Shown here piece after piece: positions 34,319 to 43,434 of a DNA stretch of 64,000 nucleotides (its first letter is position 1; each line of letters begins with the position of its first letter). The position numbers and the translations under genes are program-made. The stretch is taken from positions 434,001-498,000 of the forward strand of contig NZ_CP015106.1 in NCBI RefSeq assembly GCF_002214565.1, given 5' to 3'. Origin of the DNA: Thermococcus radiotolerans. GTDB lineage: Archaea > Methanobacteriota_B > Thermococci > Thermococcales > Thermococcaceae. The notes under the pieces are model-generated. The model made no database searches, was not told where the DNA came from, and was given only the letters and a program-made list of their open reading frames with translations.

Positions 34319-36295
34319 TCAGTATCCTAGGACGACCCCCAGGTTCCAGACGAGTATCCCCACGATGCTCGCAAGGCCTATCATGTAGACGACCGTGAAG
34401 AGTGCCCATTTCCAGTTGCTCTCTGCCCTTATTGCCCCTATCGTAGCGATGCACGGAACGTACAGCGTCGTGACGAGGGCAAGCACGAAGGCCTGAAGTG
34501 GCGTCATGGCACCGACTATTGCCTCCTCGCTGCCGTAGATTATGCCGTAGGTGGAGATGACGTTCTCCTTGGCGATGATTCCAAAGAGCAGGCTCACCGC
34601 GGCCTTCCAGTCGAGTCCCATGAGGCGCATGTAGGGCTCGAAGAAGGCCCCCAGCCTCTCGGCGTAGCTCTGCCCGGTTCCTATCTCGACCGGGTAGGTG
34701 CTGAGGTACCAGATGACCACCGAACCCAGCAGGATTATGGTTCCGGCCTTCTTGACGAACTCCTTGCTCCTCTCCCACGAATGGAGCGTTACGGTCTTCC
34801 ACGATGGTATGAGGTACTCCGGCAGCTCTATTATGAATGGACTCTCCTCTCCCCTGATCACGAAGCGGCTGAAGAGCCATGCCATGAGCAGTGCCAGCAG
34901 TATGGCCGTCGCGTATATGCTCACCGCGATTAGCGCTTGGTTCCCCACGAAGAAGGCCCCCGCAAGGAAGCTTATAACGCTCAGCCTGGCGCTGCACGGT
35001 ATGAGCGGGTTGACCAGCATCGTTATCAACCTGTCCCTCTCCTCGTCCAGGGTTCTCGTTGCCATAACCGCCGGAACGTTGCAGCCGAAGGCAAGAACTA
35101 GGGGAATGAAGCTCTTTCCCGGGAGGCCGAACTTCCTCATGATGCGCTCCATGACGACCGCGGCCCTCGCCATGTAGCCTACGTCCTCGAGGATCGACAT
35201 GGCGAGGAACAGCAGGAAGACCAGCGGGAAGAAGCTCAGGACCGAGCCGACACCAGCGATGACACCGTCAACGAGGAGACCGCGGAGCGTTTCGTTGGCG
35301 ATGTGAGGTGCCAGCCACTCGCCGAAGGCGGAAAAGGCTTCATCCAGCAGGCCCTGCAGGGGCAGTCCAAGGGCGAAGACAAACTTAAACAGGACGTAGA
35401 ACACGCCGAAAAGTGCGAGGAGGCCGTAAACCGGGTGCGTGAGGAACCTATCCAGCTGGTCGCTGAAGGTCTCGCCCTGCTCGTGGGAGTACCTCACGAA
35501 GCGGTGCATGAGGCCGTCTATGAACTCGTACTTCTGGCTGGCTATGATTAGGTCCATCGCCCTCTTGTAGCGCTCCTCCACCTCGGCTATGTGCCCCATA
35601 ATCTCGTCGAGCTTCTCCTTTCCGAGGTGCCTGAGGATGAGTTTTATCACACCATCGTCCCTCTGGAGGAGCTTCACCGCGAGCCAGCGGAGGTTGTACT
35701 CCTCGGCGAGCTTGGTGTGCTCGAGGGCCTCGATTATGTGCCCTATCTCCCTCTCGACCTCGGGGTCGTAGGTGGGGACGGTGGGCTTGGTCTCAATCTC
35801 TCCGTTCGCCATCCTGTGTATCTTGTCCTTGAGCTCGTCCAGGCCGACTCCTTCCTTGGCGTTCAGCGGGACAACGGGAACCCCTAAGAGCTCCTCCATC
35901 TTCCTGGCGTTTATCTCGATGCCTCGCTTCTCGGCGAGGTCCGTCTTGTTGAGCGCTATTATAACGTTCTTCAGGCCCATCTCGAGTATCTCCATCGTCA
36001 GGAAGAGGTTCCTCATGAGGGCGGTCGCGTCAACGACGTTCACAACTACATCGGCGCTTCCCTTGAGAAGGAAATCCCTGGCGACCAGCTCGTCAACTGA
36101 ATGAGCCGTCAGGGAATATATTCCGGGGAGATCAACCACGAGAAACTTTTGGCCTTTGTATTCGAGGATTCCTTCCTTCTTCTCAACGGTCACGCCGGGC
36201 CAGTTGCCAACGTGCTGGCGCATTCCCGTGAGGGAGTTGAAGATTGTGGTCTTTCCAACGTTGGGATTCCCTGCCAGAGCCACTACCTTCATCAT
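34319..36295 (-). CDS. feoB: Ferrous iron transporter FeoB
   Basis: A 658-residue protein. N-terminal small GTPase with G1 GNPNVGKTT at 9-17, G3 DLPGIYSLT near 55 and G4 NKTD near 115; helical GDI region (about 165-270); then about eight to ten membrane helices with the Gate motifs ([13 protein letters not shown] near 404 and IPCSARL near 430). It imports Fe2+ across the cell membrane. ATG at 36295 is preceded by GAGGTG; a GTG nine bases upstream lies at that site. Ten bases separate it from feoA. Confidence 0.95.
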   Translation of the reverse strand: MMKVVALAGNPNVGKTTIFNSLTGMRQHVGNWPGVTVEKKEGILEYKGQKFLVVDLPGIYSLTAHSVDELVARDFLLKGSADVVVNVVDATALMRNLFLTMEILEMGLKNVIIALNKTDLAEKRGIEINARKMEELLGVPVVPLNAKEGVGLDELKDKIHRMANGEIETKPTVPTYDPEVEREIGHIIEALEHTKLAEEYNLRWLAVKLLQRDDGVIKLILRHLGKEKLDEIMGHIAEVEERYKRAMDLIIASQKYEFIDGLMHRFVRYSHEQGETFSDQLDRFLTHPVYGLLALFGVFYVLFKFVFALGLPLQGLLDEAFSAFGEWLAPHIANETLRGLLVDGVIAGVGSVLSFFPLVFLLFLAMSILEDVGYMARAAVVMERIMRKFGLPGKSFIPLVLAFGCNVPAVMATRTLDEERDRLITMLVNPLIPCSARLSVISFLAGAFFVGNQALIAVSIYATAILLALLMAWLFSRFVIRGEESPFIIELPEYLIPSWKTVTLHSWERSKEFVKKAGTIILLGSVVIWYLSTYPVEIGTGQSYAERLGAFFEPYMRLMGLDWKAAVSLLFGIIAKENVISTYGIIYGSEEAIVGAMTPLQAFVLALVTTLYVPCIATIGAIRAESNWKWALFTVVYMIGLASIVGILVWNLGVVLGY

Positions 36296-36305
36296 GGTGG
36301 GCACC

Positions 36306-36533
36306 TCACAGCCTTCTTACCATGACCTTGCTGGCCATTCCCCTACCTATGGCGAACCGCACACCGCCGACGGAGATTATTATAGGGCCTAGAGGATGCG
36401 ACTCCAGCACCTGAACCGTCGCTCCAGGGGTCAACCCCATTGAGACGAGCCTCTGTCTGGCGTTATGGCCGCCGATGATGTTAACGACAACACCCCTCTC
36501 GCCGGGCCTCATACTGTTTAAAGGTACAATCAT
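36306..36533 (-). CDS. feoA: FeoA SH3-like ferrous transport protein
   Basis: A 75-residue SH3-like protein: [13 protein letters not shown] near residue 9, [16 protein letters not shown] near residue 26, and [16 protein letters not shown] at the C-terminus, the FeoA pattern. It binds the FeoB N-terminal region and is needed for transport. ATG at 36533 sits six bases after GGTGAT; codons further upstream overlap that site. It opens the feoABC operon behind an iron-box-like operator pair. Confidence 0.92.
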   Translation of the reverse strand: MIVPLNSMRPGERGVVVNIIGGHNARQRLVSMGLTPGATVQVLESHPLGPIIISVGGVRFAIGRGMASKVMVRRL

Positions 36534-36544
36534 GAGCATCACCG

Positions 36545-36607
36545 TTAGGCTCTCCTAATTCGATATTCCAATCTCTCGATGACCTTAAAAAGCTTTGGTG
36601 AGCCTAA
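36545..36607. promoter_or_regulatory. Paired DtxR-type operator flanking the feo TATA box
   Basis: Two 14-base dyads match TTAGG-N4-CC(T/A)AA: TTAGGAGAGCCTAA on the minus strand at 36545-36558 (perfect arms) and TTAGGCTCACCAAA at 36594-36607 (one mismatch). They lie 49 bases apart, on either side of the minus TATA GCTTTTTAAGG (36583-36593). Family knowledge: DtxR/IdeR/SirR regulators bind TTAGG...CCTAA palindromes in front of iron genes. Inference: iron-bound repressor occludes the feo promoter. Confidence 0.7.
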
Positions 36608-36756
36608 CAAAACTCAGGGGTTCGAGATCAGAAATGGGTGGGTTCTGAGACGTTAAACGCACGGCGTCGGTCACGGAAAGTCGTGTTAAAACTTTGGAAA
36701 GGTATTTAAGGGATTGGAGAGAATACAACTGATTGAAGTTCGGAGGTGCATCGATT

Positions 36757-37119
36757 ATGGAAGAGATTCCACCTGAAGAACCCAAGAAGACTTCCTTGGG
36801 TATGGATGAGAACGTCGAGGGATTGCTGGCATACGTGCTTGGATGGCTTACTGGGATAATATTCCTGTTGCTCGAGAAGGAGAGCGACTTCGTCCGTTTC
36901 CACGCTATGCAGTCAACGATAACGTTCCTGGGACTAACGATACTCAGCTTTATCCTCGGGTTCATACCAGTGATCGGAGCCGTCCTTGGAGGCCTGCTCT
37001 GGATCGTCGGCCTGATATTCTGGATACTCGGAATGGTCAAGGCCTACCAGGGCGAACGCTACAAGTTCCCGGTCTTTGGAAACCTGGCTGAGCAGTGGGT
37101 CGGTAAGGTCAACGTCTGA
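36757..37119 (+). CDS. DUF4870-type small membrane protein
   Basis: A 120-residue protein with an acidic N-terminus, then three hydrophobic helices (about 28-47, 62-82, 84-103). LEKESDFVRFHAMQS near residue 47 and a short basic tail match the DUF4870 pattern. Function unknown. GGAGGTG lies nine bases ahead of the ATG at 36757, with TATA-like GGTATTTAAGG at about 36701-36711. Transcribed alone, divergent to the feo operon. Confidence 0.75.
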   Translation: MEEIPPEEPKKTSLGMDENVEGLLAYVLGWLTGIIFLLLEKESDFVRFHAMQSTITFLGLTILSFILGFIPVIGAVLGGLLWIVGLIFWILGMVKAYQGERYKFPVFGNLAEQWVGKVNV

Positions 37120-37156
37120 GGCTCATATTTTTAAGCCTCCCCAATTATTTTTTTCT

Positions 37157-37972
37157 ATGATAACTGAGGCGGTCAGGGAAGTCAGGGAATTCTCAAGGCG
37201 GGCCGGTATTGACAAGAAACGGATTCTCGTCCTCTTTTCGGGCGGGAAGGACTCAAGCTTAACCCTGTACCTCCTGAGGAAGGCGGGCCTTAACGTATCG
37301 GCGCTGACGTTCTTCCACAGATGGAGCTGGGAGGAGCCGCTGAGGTGGGCCATGGGATTCACCCAGGAGCTTGGAGTGGAGCACTACCTCGTGGACATCA
37401 CGGACGGTCTTCTCAGAGAGGTCACCGGGAGGAAAGGGCCTGTATGCATTAACTGCAAGAAGGTCATGCTCTGGAACGCCAAGTGGTTTGCCCTCAACAA
37501 CGGCTTTGATGTGCTGGCCAAGGGCGACAACGCCAACGACAAGGTAATCGGCGCCCTCCTCGACCAGTGCGAGGGTGACATTAGGCTCTGCGGGCTTCCG
37601 AGGATGGGGATTCCATTCTTCCGCCCGCTCATAAAGTACACCGCAGAGGAGATCGAGGCGCTCGCCGAAGAGGCTGGAATAAGACCTTACCGCATGTACG
37701 AGCACTCACGGAGGAGGCAGTGGCGTGAGGGCTGTCCCCTCCAGTACATTGACCGGGAGGAGATAGTAACGCCCGCACTGATGGATTTGACCTACCAGGT
37801 CAACGTTGAGGTGAGTGGGCTGGCGAGAAAGAGGAGAATTCGCATGAGCGTTCGCGTGCCGAGTTTCGAGGTCATGTGCTGGGGCTGCGACGGGGAAATC
37901 CTCCGAGAGGTGAGGGAAATTATCTCGAAGTTTGGAGGGAATGAAGGTGAAGCTTCCGCTCGGAAAACTTAG
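37157..37972 (+). CDS. PP-loop ATPase with paired cysteines, possible sulfur/tRNA-type modification enzyme
   Basis: A 271-residue protein. PP-loop LFSGGKDSS near residues 27-34; GDNANDKV near residue 123, like the GHNADD motif of TtcA/TtuA thiolases; cysteines at 97 and 100 (CINC), 138, 145, 193 and 251/254 (CWGC). The pattern suggests an Fe-S- or thiol-using adenylating enzyme, but the N-terminal zinc finger of TtuA is absent. TATA ATTTTTAAG (37127-37135) is about 25 bases before the ATG: leaderless. Its 3' end overlaps the AIR-synthase-like gene by over 30 bases, so the two proteins probably work together. Confidence 0.7.
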   Translation: MITEAVREVREFSRRAGIDKKRILVLFSGGKDSSLTLYLLRKAGLNVSALTFFHRWSWEEPLRWAMGFTQELGVEHYLVDITDGLLREVTGRKGPVCINCKKVMLWNAKWFALNNGFDVLAKGDNANDKVIGALLDQCEGDIRLCGLPRMGIPFFRPLIKYTAEEIEALAEEAGIRPYRMYEHSRRRQWREGCPLQYIDREEIVTPALMDLTYQVNVEVSGLARKRRIRMSVRVPSFEVMCWGCDGEILREVREIISKFGGNEGEASARKT

Positions 37973-38957
37973 AAACGATGTCCTGAGGGACGTTGTGTTC
38001 CCCAACCTGGGAGTAGAGGACATGAGGGTGGTGTACGGACCCAGGGAGGGGTTTGACTCGGCAGTTCTCGAATACGACTGCGACCACTACCTGGTGGTTG
38101 CCACCGACCCCACCCTCGGCGTCCCCGGAGAAACCTTCGGGTTCTTCTCGTACCACTTCGCGGCCAGTGACGTGGCCGTTTTTGGAGCGAGACCGAGATG
38201 GCTGGTAGTTGACATCCTCCTTCCTCCGGGGAGCGAGAGGGCTTTTATTGAGAAGGCGATGCGTGACTTGAACGCCGAGTGCAGGAAGTACGGGAGCTCG
38301 ATAATCGGGGGACACAGCGGTGTTTACCCAACGATCACCGAGCCAACTTCAACGACCACCGCCATGGGACTGGTAAAGAGGAACGAACTGAGGCTTCCGC
38401 TGGCGAAACCGGGCGACAGAATTGTGGTCACGGGCAAGGTTGGCCTTGAGTTCGCCGTTTCTGCTGCATATTTCCGCGAGAAGGAGCTGAGAAAGCTCCT
38501 GAGCTTCAGGGAGATAGCCAGACTCAAGAGATCCTTCAGGTTTGAAACCGTCGTTCCGGATGCCCTCACGGCAAAGCCTTTCGTGAGGGGCATGCACGAT
38601 GCCACCGAGGGTGGTTTAACCGCTCTCCACGAAATAGCCGACAACTCTGGGGTCGGATTCAGGGTCTACGCCGAGAGACTTCAGCTCGATCCGATGGTGG
38701 GAAAGGTCCTCGATTTCTACGGCCTCGATCCGTGTAGTGTCTCCTCAACCGGCACGCTGATAGCGATAGTCCCTCCCGAGAACGTCGGTTCCTTAATTGC
38801 AGAATTCAACAAAAATGGAATTATTGCGTTCGAGCTGGGCGAGTTCACCGCAGATAAAAAGCGCCTTTTAATCGAAAACGGGGAAGAGAAGGAGTTCCCA
38901 ACGTTTAAGAGCGACCCCTACGTGGAGCTTTACGGGGAGGGGTTCACTTCACCCTAA
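37941..38957 (+). CDS. AIR-synthase-related (PurM/HypE/SelD-like) ATP-binding protein
   Basis: A 338-residue protein of the PurM fold. FDSAVLEYDCDHYLVVATDPTLG near residue 42, a glycine-rich SSIIGGHSGVYP near residue 117, and the C-terminal MHDATEGGLTALHEIAD block near residue 220 are the family landmarks. Members activate substrates with ATP (HypE, ThiL, SelD, PurM). This one lacks the HypE C-terminal Cys and the SelD N-terminal Cys/Sec, so it is neither by sequence. Start uncertain: ATG 37941 or GTG 37947, with GGAGGG upstream. Overlap with the PP-loop gene suggests one pathway, product unknown. Confidence 0.75.
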   Translation: MKVKLPLGKLRNDVLRDVVFPNLGVEDMRVVYGPREGFDSAVLEYDCDHYLVVATDPTLGVPGETFGFFSYHFAASDVAVFGARPRWLVVDILLPPGSERAFIEKAMRDLNAECRKYGSSIIGGHSGVYPTITEPTSTTTAMGLVKRNELRLPLAKPGDRIVVTGKVGLEFAVSAAYFREKELRKLLSFREIARLKRSFRFETVVPDALTAKPFVRGMHDATEGGLTALHEIADNSGVGFRVYAERLQLDPMVGKVLDFYGLDPCSVSSTGTLIAIVPPENVGSLIAEFNKNGIIAFELGEFTADKKRLLIENGEEKEFPTFKSDPYVELYGEGFTSP

Positions 38958-40017
38958 ACCTCAGCAGCGCCGCCAGACCGCCCAGAGCCTTCAGCTTGTC
39001 GCCTCCCTCGTGCTCGGAGCTGACCACAACGACCTCGCCGCGGGAGTAGCGAACCGAGTCCATAAGCTCCTCTATCTTCTCCCTGTGCTCGCCCTTCAGG
39101 AGCTCGTCGAGAACCAAGAGAGTCTCGACAGCCCCGTAGTTCACGGCCTCTTCAACCTCCCTGAGACCGTAAGCGGCCAGGCCGTTGTTCCTCGCCACGT
39201 TCTCAAGCACCTTCTCGACGAGCTGGACTTCCTTGGCCACGCGATTCTCGTGGTAGACCTTGTCAACCGTGCCGCGCCGTATGACCTCGTAGATGCCCGT
39301 CCTCCCGGTCACGCTCGTGTCCTCGATTACCACCTTCTTTGCCAGCTCGGGGTAGTTCTCGCGCAGGAACTTGTAGAAGTCCTCCTTGACGAAGCCCGGG
39401 CCTGCGACTATTGCCCTCTCTATGCCCTCACGGCTGATTATCTCCTCCATGCTCTTCGCCACGTCGTGGAAGAACTTCTTCTCCTCGCTCTCGCGGTTGG
39501 TGTTGTAGCGCTTCCCGCCGAGGTTGTAGCGTATCCCCTTGAGTATCTCGACGCCGTACTCCCTGATTATCGCCATGTCCGCCTCGCCGTCGTCTATAAC
39601 GACTATCATGACCCTTGCCCTCTTGGAAGCCTCGACGGCCTCCTTGAGGCGCTCGATGTGGTGCTCCTTCCAGCGGGACTTCTGGATCGTGACCACCGTG
39701 CCTTCTTCGATCGCTATCGTGTGGTACTTGCCTAGGGGAACGTCGTCTCTGCTGGCGTACACTATCGGCCCGGTAACGCGGACTTGGTTGGCGAACTTGT
39801 GGAAGTTTATCTTCTCGGCCTTGACTCCGAGAAAGACGGGAATTACCTCGACTTTCTCAGCCCTCAGCGAGTCCGAGCGCTGGGCCTGCTTTCTAAGTGT
39901 TTTCGCGTAAACGGTGTCGCCGGGGTCTATGATGTGGTAGAGGTGCCAGAGGTCGTCGAGCGTTTCGGCCTTGACCTTTATCTTGCCCTCCTTGACGTCC
40001 TGGTGGATTATCTGCAC
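38944..40017 (-). CDS. pelA: Archaeal Pelota (Dom34) ribosome rescue factor
   Basis: A 357-residue protein with the three Pelota domains: N-terminal Sm-like domain (1-130) starting MQIIHQD.KEG, central eRF1-like domain 2 (about 135-265) and C-terminal L7Ae-like domain 3 (about 270-357, NYGAVETLLVLDELL near 308). Unlike eRF1 there is no GGQ. With aEF1A and ABCE1 it splits stalled ribosomes. Its 3' end overlaps the convergent AIR-synthase-like gene by 14 bases. Confidence 0.95.
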   Translation of the reverse strand: MQIIHQDVKEGKIKVKAETLDDLWHLYHIIDPGDTVYAKTLRKQAQRSDSLRAEKVEVIPVFLGVKAEKINFHKFANQVRVTGPIVYASRDDVPLGKYHTIAIEEGTVVTIQKSRWKEHHIERLKEAVEASKRARVMIVVIDDGEADMAIIREYGVEILKGIRYNLGGKRYNTNRESEEKKFFHDVAKSMEEIISREGIERAIVAGPGFVKEDFYKFLRENYPELAKKVVIEDTSVTGRTGIYEVIRRGTVDKVYHENRVAKEVQLVEKVLENVARNNGLAAYGLREVEEAVNYGAVETLLVLDELLKGEHREKIEELMDSVRYSRGEVVVVSSEHEGGDKLKALGGLAALLRFRVK

Positions 40018-40073
40018 TCCCTCACCCCCAGAGAAGAGTATGCGATGGCCTTTAAAAAGTTGTTAGGAGGGGC

Positions 40074-41120
40074 CTAAATCAGCTCCCTCTCGGTCTTGGT
40101 GAGCCTCAGTGCACCGTCCTCCGTTATGAGCACGGTGTCCTCTATCCTGACGCCGCCAAACTTGGGGAGGTATATCCCGGGCTCGATCGTGATGACCATC
40201 CCGGGCTTGAAAACCGTCTCGTCGTGCTGGCTCACGCCCGGCCACTCGTGAATCTCCAGGCCGACGCCGTGTCCCGTGGAGTGTATGAAGTAGTCGCCGT
40301 AGCCGTACTCCTTGATAACGTCCCTGACGATGGTGTCCAGCTCTTTGGCGGTCATTCCCGGCCGTGCCACCTCGACTCCCTTCTTCTGGGCCTCGAGGAC
40401 CGCCTCGTAGATGTCCCTCTGCTTCTCGTTGGGACTGCCAACGACTATCGTTCTGGTCATGTCAGAGTGGTAGTGCCTGTAGAGCGCTCCCTCGTCGATG
40501 ACGACTAGGTCGCCCTTCTCTATCCTCTTGTCGCTGGCTACCCCATGCGGCAGGGCGGCGCGCCAGCCGCTGGCTATTATCGTGTCGAAGGCGGGCTTTT
40601 CGGCACCGTTCATCTTCATGACGTACTCCATCTTGGCCGCTATTTCCCTCTCGCGCTTGCCCTCGCTTATCTCCTCCAGGGCTGCCATCATCGCCATGTC
40701 CGCTATCTCGCAGGCGGCCTTTATGACCTCGATTTCCTCGGGGGTCTTAACTATCCTGAGCTCTTTGATGACGTCGTCGACCACAACGAAGTCCTCGACG
40801 CCGAGCTTTTCCCGGTAGGCCTGAACGGATGAATAGCTTATCCTGCCCTCTATTCCAAGGCGCCTGAGGCCGAACTCCTTGAGCTTCTCGTAGAGTTCGC
40901 CTCCCCTCTTGAACTTGTCAACCGGAACGCGGGAAGTTTCCCTCGCCTCCTCGTACTCCAGCTCGGGAACAAGGAAGATGGTATCGTCCGGGGTCACGAG
41001 CAACGAACCCCCGAGGACGGGCGAACTCCCCGTGAAGTAAAAGAGGTTCGGCTTTGATGTGATTAGAACACCGTCGAGTTCCTTTTCGGCTATGAACTCT
41101 TTGAGCTTTTCAATCCTCAT
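40074..41120 (-). CDS. pepQ: Xaa-Pro dipeptidase (prolidase)
   Basis: A 348-residue M24 metallopeptidase matching Pyrococcus furiosus prolidase in length and pattern. Metal ligands are visible: Asp in VVIDEGA, Asp in SDMTRT, His in GHGVGLE, Glu in TIEPGIY and Glu in RIEDTVLI. N-terminal creatinase-type domain spans 1-120. It cleaves dipeptides with C-terminal proline and helps peptide use, the main carbon source of Thermococcales. ATG at 41120 with GGTGG upstream; a longer frame to 41174 is unlikely. Transcribed next to pelA (56 bases apart). Confidence 0.93.
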   Translation of the reverse strand: MRIEKLKEFIAEKELDGVLITSKPNLFYFTGSSPVLGGSLLVTPDDTIFLVPELEYEEARETSRVPVDKFKRGGELYEKLKEFGLRRLGIEGRISYSSVQAYREKLGVEDFVVVDDVIKELRIVKTPEEIEVIKAACEIADMAMMAALEEISEGKREREIAAKMEYVMKMNGAEKPAFDTIIASGWRAALPHGVASDKRIEKGDLVVIDEGALYRHYHSDMTRTIVVGSPNEKQRDIYEAVLEAQKKGVEVARPGMTAKELDTIVRDVIKEYGYGDYFIHSTGHGVGLEIHEWPGVSQHDETVFKPGMVITIEPGIYLPKFGGVRIEDTVLITEDGALRLTKTERELI

Positions 41121-41226
41121 TCGACAACCACCCGTTCCCTGTAACCCCGCCGAGAATAAAACCCTTTCGGGCAACCCGCCGGTCGGGCTGGAAAAAGTTA
41201 TAACCCCGTCAGTGATACATTATGGC

Positions 41227-41895
41227 ATGGTGACGTACCTCTTTGACTTCGATGGAACCCTCGTTGACAGCACCGAGGCCGTTGAGAAGGCCCTTCGGAT
41301 AGCCATCGAGAAGACTGTGCCTGCGGTTATAGAGAGCGACCTCTACGACGACTACTACAAGGCCCTGTTCCTCTTCATCAAGGGGAAGCTGACCTACCAG
41401 TACCTGGGGGTCATACACGAGCTGGTGGCTCAGGGAACGATACACGAGTACTACAAGCTCATGCCGCGATACATCAAGGACTTTCCCCACGCGAGGAGGG
41501 TTATCCGGGAGCTCAGAGCACGGGGGAGGCGCGTAATAAGCTTCTCTGGTGAGCATACTTACCCAGGCGGAAAGGTCATCTTCATGAAGAAGACGAACTG
41601 GTACGATGAGTTCGATGAGGTGATAACCTTCAGGGGCACGAAGGACATGCTCAAGAAGTTCCAGACCCTGAGGGAGTTCTATCCGGATGAGCCCTTCGTC
41701 TGGGTGGACGACAGCCCGAGCAGGTTCACGTACATACTGGACGAAAACACGCTTCTCGTTCAGAAGGCCTCCCCCTACAAGAGCGACGTTGCACTGCTCT
41801 TCGAGAGGCAGAACTTCCTGAAGATAAAGAGCATCAGGGAAGTGCTGGAGATAGACGACGGGCTCTCCGCCTTCGCCGAAGGGGATAAAGCTTAA
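41227..41895 (+). CDS. HAD-superfamily hydrolase
   Basis: A 222-residue HAD protein. Motif I DFDGT at residues 7-11, motif II SFSGEHT near residue 110, motif III Lys in the FMKKTNWYD region and motif [13 protein letters not shown] near residue 160. A helical cap (about 15-90) fits a phosphatase for a small metabolite; the substrate is not predictable. AAAGTTATAACCCC at 41195-41208 places the start point close to the ATG at 41227, so the message is probably leaderless. It lies just upstream of the L35Ae gene. Confidence 0.8.
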   Translation: MVTYLFDFDGTLVDSTEAVEKALRIAIEKTVPAVIESDLYDDYYKALFLFIKGKLTYQYLGVIHELVAQGTIHEYYKLMPRYIKDFPHARRVIRELRARGRRVISFSGEHTYPGGKVIFMKKTNWYDEFDEVITFRGTKDMLKKFQTLREFYPDEPFVWVDDSPSRFTYILDENTLLVQKASPYKSDVALLFERQNFLKIKSIREVLEIDDGLSAFAEGDKA

Positions 41896-41936
41896 AAACA
41901 CCGCCGGGCGAACCCTCTCTGGTGGAGGTGGGGACG

Positions 41937-42203
41937 ATGGCCAGGGGAAAGGCTCTCGTCCTTGCCTACGCCGGGACCAAGGAGCACCAGGACAACCACC
42001 ACATGATTCTGAAGCCCCTCGGCATCGACGACAGGAGCGCTGCCTCGATGCTCATAGGCAGGAGGGTTGTCTGGAGGACGCCGACCGGCAGGAAAATGTA
42101 CGGTAAAATCCTCAGGACCCACGGCAAGGGGGGCGAGGTTAAGGCCTACTTCAAGCCAGGCCTGCCGGGACAGGCGGTCGGTGACTACGTCGAAATACTC
42201 TGA
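41937..42203 (+). CDS. rpl35ae: 50S ribosomal protein L35Ae
   Basis: An 88-residue basic protein: [13 protein letters not shown] start, [13 protein letters not shown] in the middle, [24 protein letters not shown] near the C-terminus, which is the L35Ae pattern of Thermococcales. It is a large-subunit protein that also binds tRNA-like structures in eukaryotes. GGAGGTG precedes the ATG at 41937. Within 60 bases lies trm1, giving a small translation-related cluster. Confidence 0.92.
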   Translation: MARGKALVLAYAGTKEHQDNHHMILKPLGIDDRSAASMLIGRRVVWRTPTGRKMYGKILRTHGKGGEVKAYFKPGLPGQAVGDYVEIL

Positions 42204-42249
42204 GCGCAACCCTTTAAACCTCCCAACCTTTTCTTTCTCCGGTGAGAGA

Positions 42250-43386
42250 ATGGAGTTCGTTGAGGTGCGCGAGGGTCTTGCAAGAATCCTTGTCCCGAAG
42301 GCGGAGAGGATATACGACGCTCCTGTCTTCTACAACCCGGTCATGGCATTAAATCGGGATATAAGCGTCCTGGCCGTGGGAGTACTCAAACCGCGGACCG
42401 TTCTCGATGCCCTCTCTGCCACTGGAATCCGAGGCATCCGCTACGCCCTCGAAACCCCCGTCGAGGAGGTCTGGCTCAACGACATAAGCGAAGAGGCCTT
42501 CAACCTGATTCTGAAAAACGTCCGGCTGAACCTCGGCGTCGATGGGGAGAGGATAGGCGAGAGAAGGTTCTCGTTCGAAGGAGAGAAGAAGGTTATAGCC
42601 AACCTCGACGATGCCAACAGGCTTATGGCCGAGAAGTTCCGCTACTTCGACTTCCTCGACCTTGACCCCTTCGGCTCCCCGGTGGAGTTCCTCGACACCG
42701 CCCTGAGGAGCGTCAGGAGAAGGGGAGTTTTAGCAGTCACCGCCACCGACACCGGCGTCCTCTGCGGCGCCTACCGGCACGCCTGCCGCAGGAAATACCT
42801 GGCGGAGCCGATAAGGGGCGAGCTCTGCCACGAGACAGGCCTGAGGATTCTCATCGGAACCGTTGTCAGGTACGCAGCCAAATACGACCTCGGCGTCGAG
42901 GTTCTCCTTGCCTACTACCGCGACCACTATTTCAGGGCCTTTTTGAGGCTCAAGAGCGGCGCGAGGAAGGCCGACGGGAGCATTGAACGGCTCGGCTACC
43001 TGTGGCAGGATGAAAACGGTAGGTTCGGGTACGAGAACTCCTTCCTGCCCAAAAGACCGGCCGTATACGGCCCCCTCTGGCTCGGTCCGCTGAAGAACCA
43101 GGAGTTCGTTGACGAGGTGCTGAAGCTGGCCAATGAGTACCCCCTCGCCCACAAGAAGACGCTTCCGTTCCTCGAAACCATCTCCGAGGAACTTGACGTT
43201 CCTTTCCACTACGACACCCACGCTCTGGCCAGAAGAAACAACCTCCAGGTCGGGAAGCTCGCGGAGATAATCGAGATTCTCCGCGGGAAAGGTTACTCCG
43301 CAACGAGGACACATTTCTCCCCAATGGCCATTAAGACGGACGCGCCCTTCGAGGAGGTGCTGGAGGCGCTTAGGAGCCTTCAATGA
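42250..43386 (+). CDS. trm1: tRNA (guanine-26-N2)-dimethyltransferase Trm1
   Basis: A 378-residue Trm1 protein. [14 protein letters not shown] near residue 27, [17 protein letters not shown] near residue 51 (SAM site), [16 protein letters not shown] near residue 138 (catalytic DPFG), and a zinc-binding-like C-terminal domain with PLWLGPL near residue 277. It adds one or two methyl groups to N2 of G26. GGTGAGAG precedes the ATG at 42250; TTTAAACC at 42211-42218 is a likely TATA box. Open codons upstream overlap L35Ae and are not used. Confidence 0.93.
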   Translation: MEFVEVREGLARILVPKAERIYDAPVFYNPVMALNRDISVLAVGVLKPRTVLDALSATGIRGIRYALETPVEEVWLNDISEEAFNLILKNVRLNLGVDGERIGERRFSFEGEKKVIANLDDANRLMAEKFRYFDFLDLDPFGSPVEFLDTALRSVRRRGVLAVTATDTGVLCGAYRHACRRKYLAEPIRGELCHETGLRILIGTVVRYAAKYDLGVEVLLAYYRDHYFRAFLRLKSGARKADGSIERLGYLWQDENGRFGYENSFLPKRPAVYGPLWLGPLKNQEFVDEVLKLANEYPLAHKKTLPFLETISEELDVPFHYDTHALARRNNLQVGKLAEIIEILRGKGYSATRTHFSPMAIKTDAPFEEVLEALRSLQ

Positions 43387-43434
43387 CCGACATCCATTTA
43401 ACCTAGGCCGCCGTTCTTTCCAGGGGGTGAGGGA

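Noticed and set aside
36605-36640. Hairpin TCAGAA...TTCTGA upstream of the DUF4870 gene
   Set aside because: Six-base arms around a nine-base loop can occur by chance and there is no promoter or start point tied to it.
37157-37972. TtuA/NcsA tRNA thiolase
   Set aside because: PP-loop and Cys pair fit loosely, but the N-terminal zinc finger and typical order of motifs are missing, so only a general call was made.
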